Assembly: GCA_015501605.1 (NCBI GenBank)
Contig: JADNRZ010000009.1
Location: forward strand, 1,302,001 to 1,366,000
From: Panaeolus papilionaceus
Lineage: Eukaryota > Basidiomycota > Agaricomycetes > Agaricales
Reading direction: 5' to 3'
Length of the DNA stretch: 64,000 nucleotides
Made by a program: the position numbers and the translations under genes
Notes under the pieces: generated by a model
The model's database searches: none
Seen by the model: the letters and a program-made list of their open reading frames with translations, nothing else
What the model was told of the DNA's origin: nothing
Shown: in pieces, positions 62,728 to 64,000 of the stretch
How the letters are laid out: every line of letters starts with the position of its first letter
Numbering within the stretch: position 1 is the first letter of the stretch

Positions 62728-63080
62728 ATAGTCGTTGAGTTTGGGTAGTGCTTGTTGTAATGTTAGAGGTTGGCTTTTTCGTTCTGAAGCTTGAATCAGG
62801 CTTTTATTGTACTTGAATCCTACAACACTGTCTTCCTTCCATTCTGGTGACGTTGTTTAATTTATATTATACCACTGCTATATCTACTCGATCATGTATC
62901 GTTAGTATAAAACCCATAGAAAATGTATCATTTAGGATCTTCCGATTGTTCTCAGTGGGGAATTGTAAGGTGCATTAGGTAAATTTGTTCAATTAAAAAA
63001 GTATGAATGAAAAGGAGAAAGTCCAGACTACAATGGATAACAGGATACCTATCGCATACAACCTACGCAACTGCAACACC
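62728..63080. other. Convergent 3' region, glucanase and V-ATPase d
   Basis: 353 bases between two convergent stop codons, AT-rich, with several AATAAA-like or TATA-like stretches (for example 62860-62875). Expected to hold both 3' UTRs; no gene seen. Confidence 0.45.
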
Positions 63081-63930
63081 TCAGAAGATGGGTATATAAT
63101 CCTGTATCCTATCCTTCGCATCCTGCGCAATACACTCCGCAATCCACGTCAAATTCCTAATCTCCTGTTCCTTCAACTTGATATAACTATAAAACACACC
63201 AAACTGGAACTGCTGCATGAAGCTCTGCTTGTTCAGCTGCACCTCCTTCCTAAAGAACCGATCCTCAAGGTGCGATGCGGCAGCGAGATCATCGTCAATG
63301 CCGGCGCCCCCATGAGAACCGTGGTCGGCGAAGAACGAGCGGTACTCTGAGATATTCTCGCAGGCCTGGCGGACGTGGTCCATGTCCTCTGCTCTAGCGA
63401 GCATGTTGTTGCCCTCGGGGAAGAGACGACCGATGGATGGGAAGAGCTTCGCGCGGGCTTCCTTGGACAGCTCGGTGTTGAACGAGTTGATGGTGATGTT
63501 GACAGTGCGGCGGTCGGCCTCGAATTCGAGGATGGAGTGCATCACGGATGCGGTGGGCTCGCCGAGGGTGGTGCTGAAGGCATAAAAGTCCTCGAGGTAG
63601 GCTTTGTACACTGTGTTGCGGATGATTTCGATGTTGAGGTCGTCGAGGTCGTTGGCGGAGAGACAGCCGCGGAAGTAAGGGGCTAGGATGGGGTTGGTAG
63701 GTTAGTATTGGGTGATAGTGGGATTGAACTGAAGGGTGTTATGTACCGAGGGGAGTTTCAACGAGCACGCTTTGGTAGAGTTCTTCGACGTTCGTTGCGA
63801 CGCATAGAGCGGGCATGGTGTCGAAGATACCCAGGGGGTGGCATCGATCGAGAAGCTCGTGCGTATCCCGTCCATGTAGCGTACCAGTGATGAGCAACAC
63901 GATGTTGTCAATCATGTACGCATACCTGTA
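63081..63930 (-). CDS. vma6: V-type ATPase subunit d (AC39 family), 5' part outside the window
   Basis: Subunit d couples the peripheral and membrane sectors of the vacuolar ATPase. The visible part starts after an acceptor at about 63929-63931 with [20 protein letters not shown], a highly conserved stretch. [82 protein letters not shown] and [12 protein letters not shown] follow. The end is IYPIF-like, IQDYIPIF, with stop 63081-63083. One further intron lies near 63684-63743. The N-terminal third of the protein is beyond position 64000, and bases 63931-64000 read as intron with a CTAAC branch site. Together with subunit c at 49.3 kb the window holds two V-ATPase membrane-sector genes. Confidence 0.95.
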
Positions 63931-64000
63931 GACCACCAGATCAAACGAGGACAATTAGTTAGCACACCCATTCCACTCGTGCAGCGAATTCAACGACGAA

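Overview
The window looks like nuclear DNA of a filamentous basidiomycete, most likely a mushroom-forming agaricomycete. Genes are cut by many short introns of about 50 to 70 bases with GTRNGT-type donors. The gene set is fungal: a fused Egt1 ergothioneine enzyme, a CreA/Mig1-type repressor, a GH71 alpha-1,3-glucanase, Nop12, an Mlp1/TPR basket protein and V-ATPase subunits c and d. I found no tRNA, rRNA, CRISPR array, insertion sequence or intact transposon. This comes from reading the sequence; no database was searched.

Layout. 1-10.5 kb is dense: the 3' end of a PFA4-like palmitoyltransferase (+), Egt1 (+), a severin/gelsolin (-), a mitochondrial-type family X DNA polymerase homologue (-) and an SNF5/SFH1 chromatin-remodelling subunit (+). 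10.5-14.8 kb is gene-poor. 14.8-17.2 kb holds the CreA-like repressor (-). 17.2-23.3 kb is again gene-poor, with only weak candidates. 23.3-25.7 kb is a WD40 (DCAF5-like) gene (+). 26.5-40.4 kb is dense: queuosine salvage hydrolase (-), a small unknown protein (-), an arrestin-fold protein (-), nuclear pore TPR/MLP1 (-), ribosomal protein uS10/S20 (+) and a small lysine-rich protein (+). 41.3-54.5 kb carries a single-pass membrane protein (-), branched-chain 2-oxoacid dehydrogenase E1 alpha (+), Nop12 (-), a ZIP zinc transporter (-), V-ATPase proteolipid c (+), a ZCCHC10-like zinc knuckle protein (-), an unknown conserved-looking protein (+) and an F-box protein (-). 54.5-58.4 kb is gene-poor. 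The window ends with a Sec14-type lipid transfer protein (+), the GH71 glucanase (+) and most of V-ATPase subunit d (-, 5' end missing).

Most genes are housekeeping and unrelated to each other. I see no biosynthetic cluster or defence island. Shared threads are the two V-ATPase subunits and three head-to-head promoters that each carry a CACGTG box.

The most notable points are: a family X polymerase homologue that has lost two of the three catalytic aspartates; 8- and 9-base microexons in the E1 alpha gene; a one-base frame break inside a conserved Sec14 motif and similar breaks in a small lysine-rich gene, which point either to sequence errors or to damaged alleles; and a possible upstream ORF plus GCGGGG boxes in front of the CreA-like gene.
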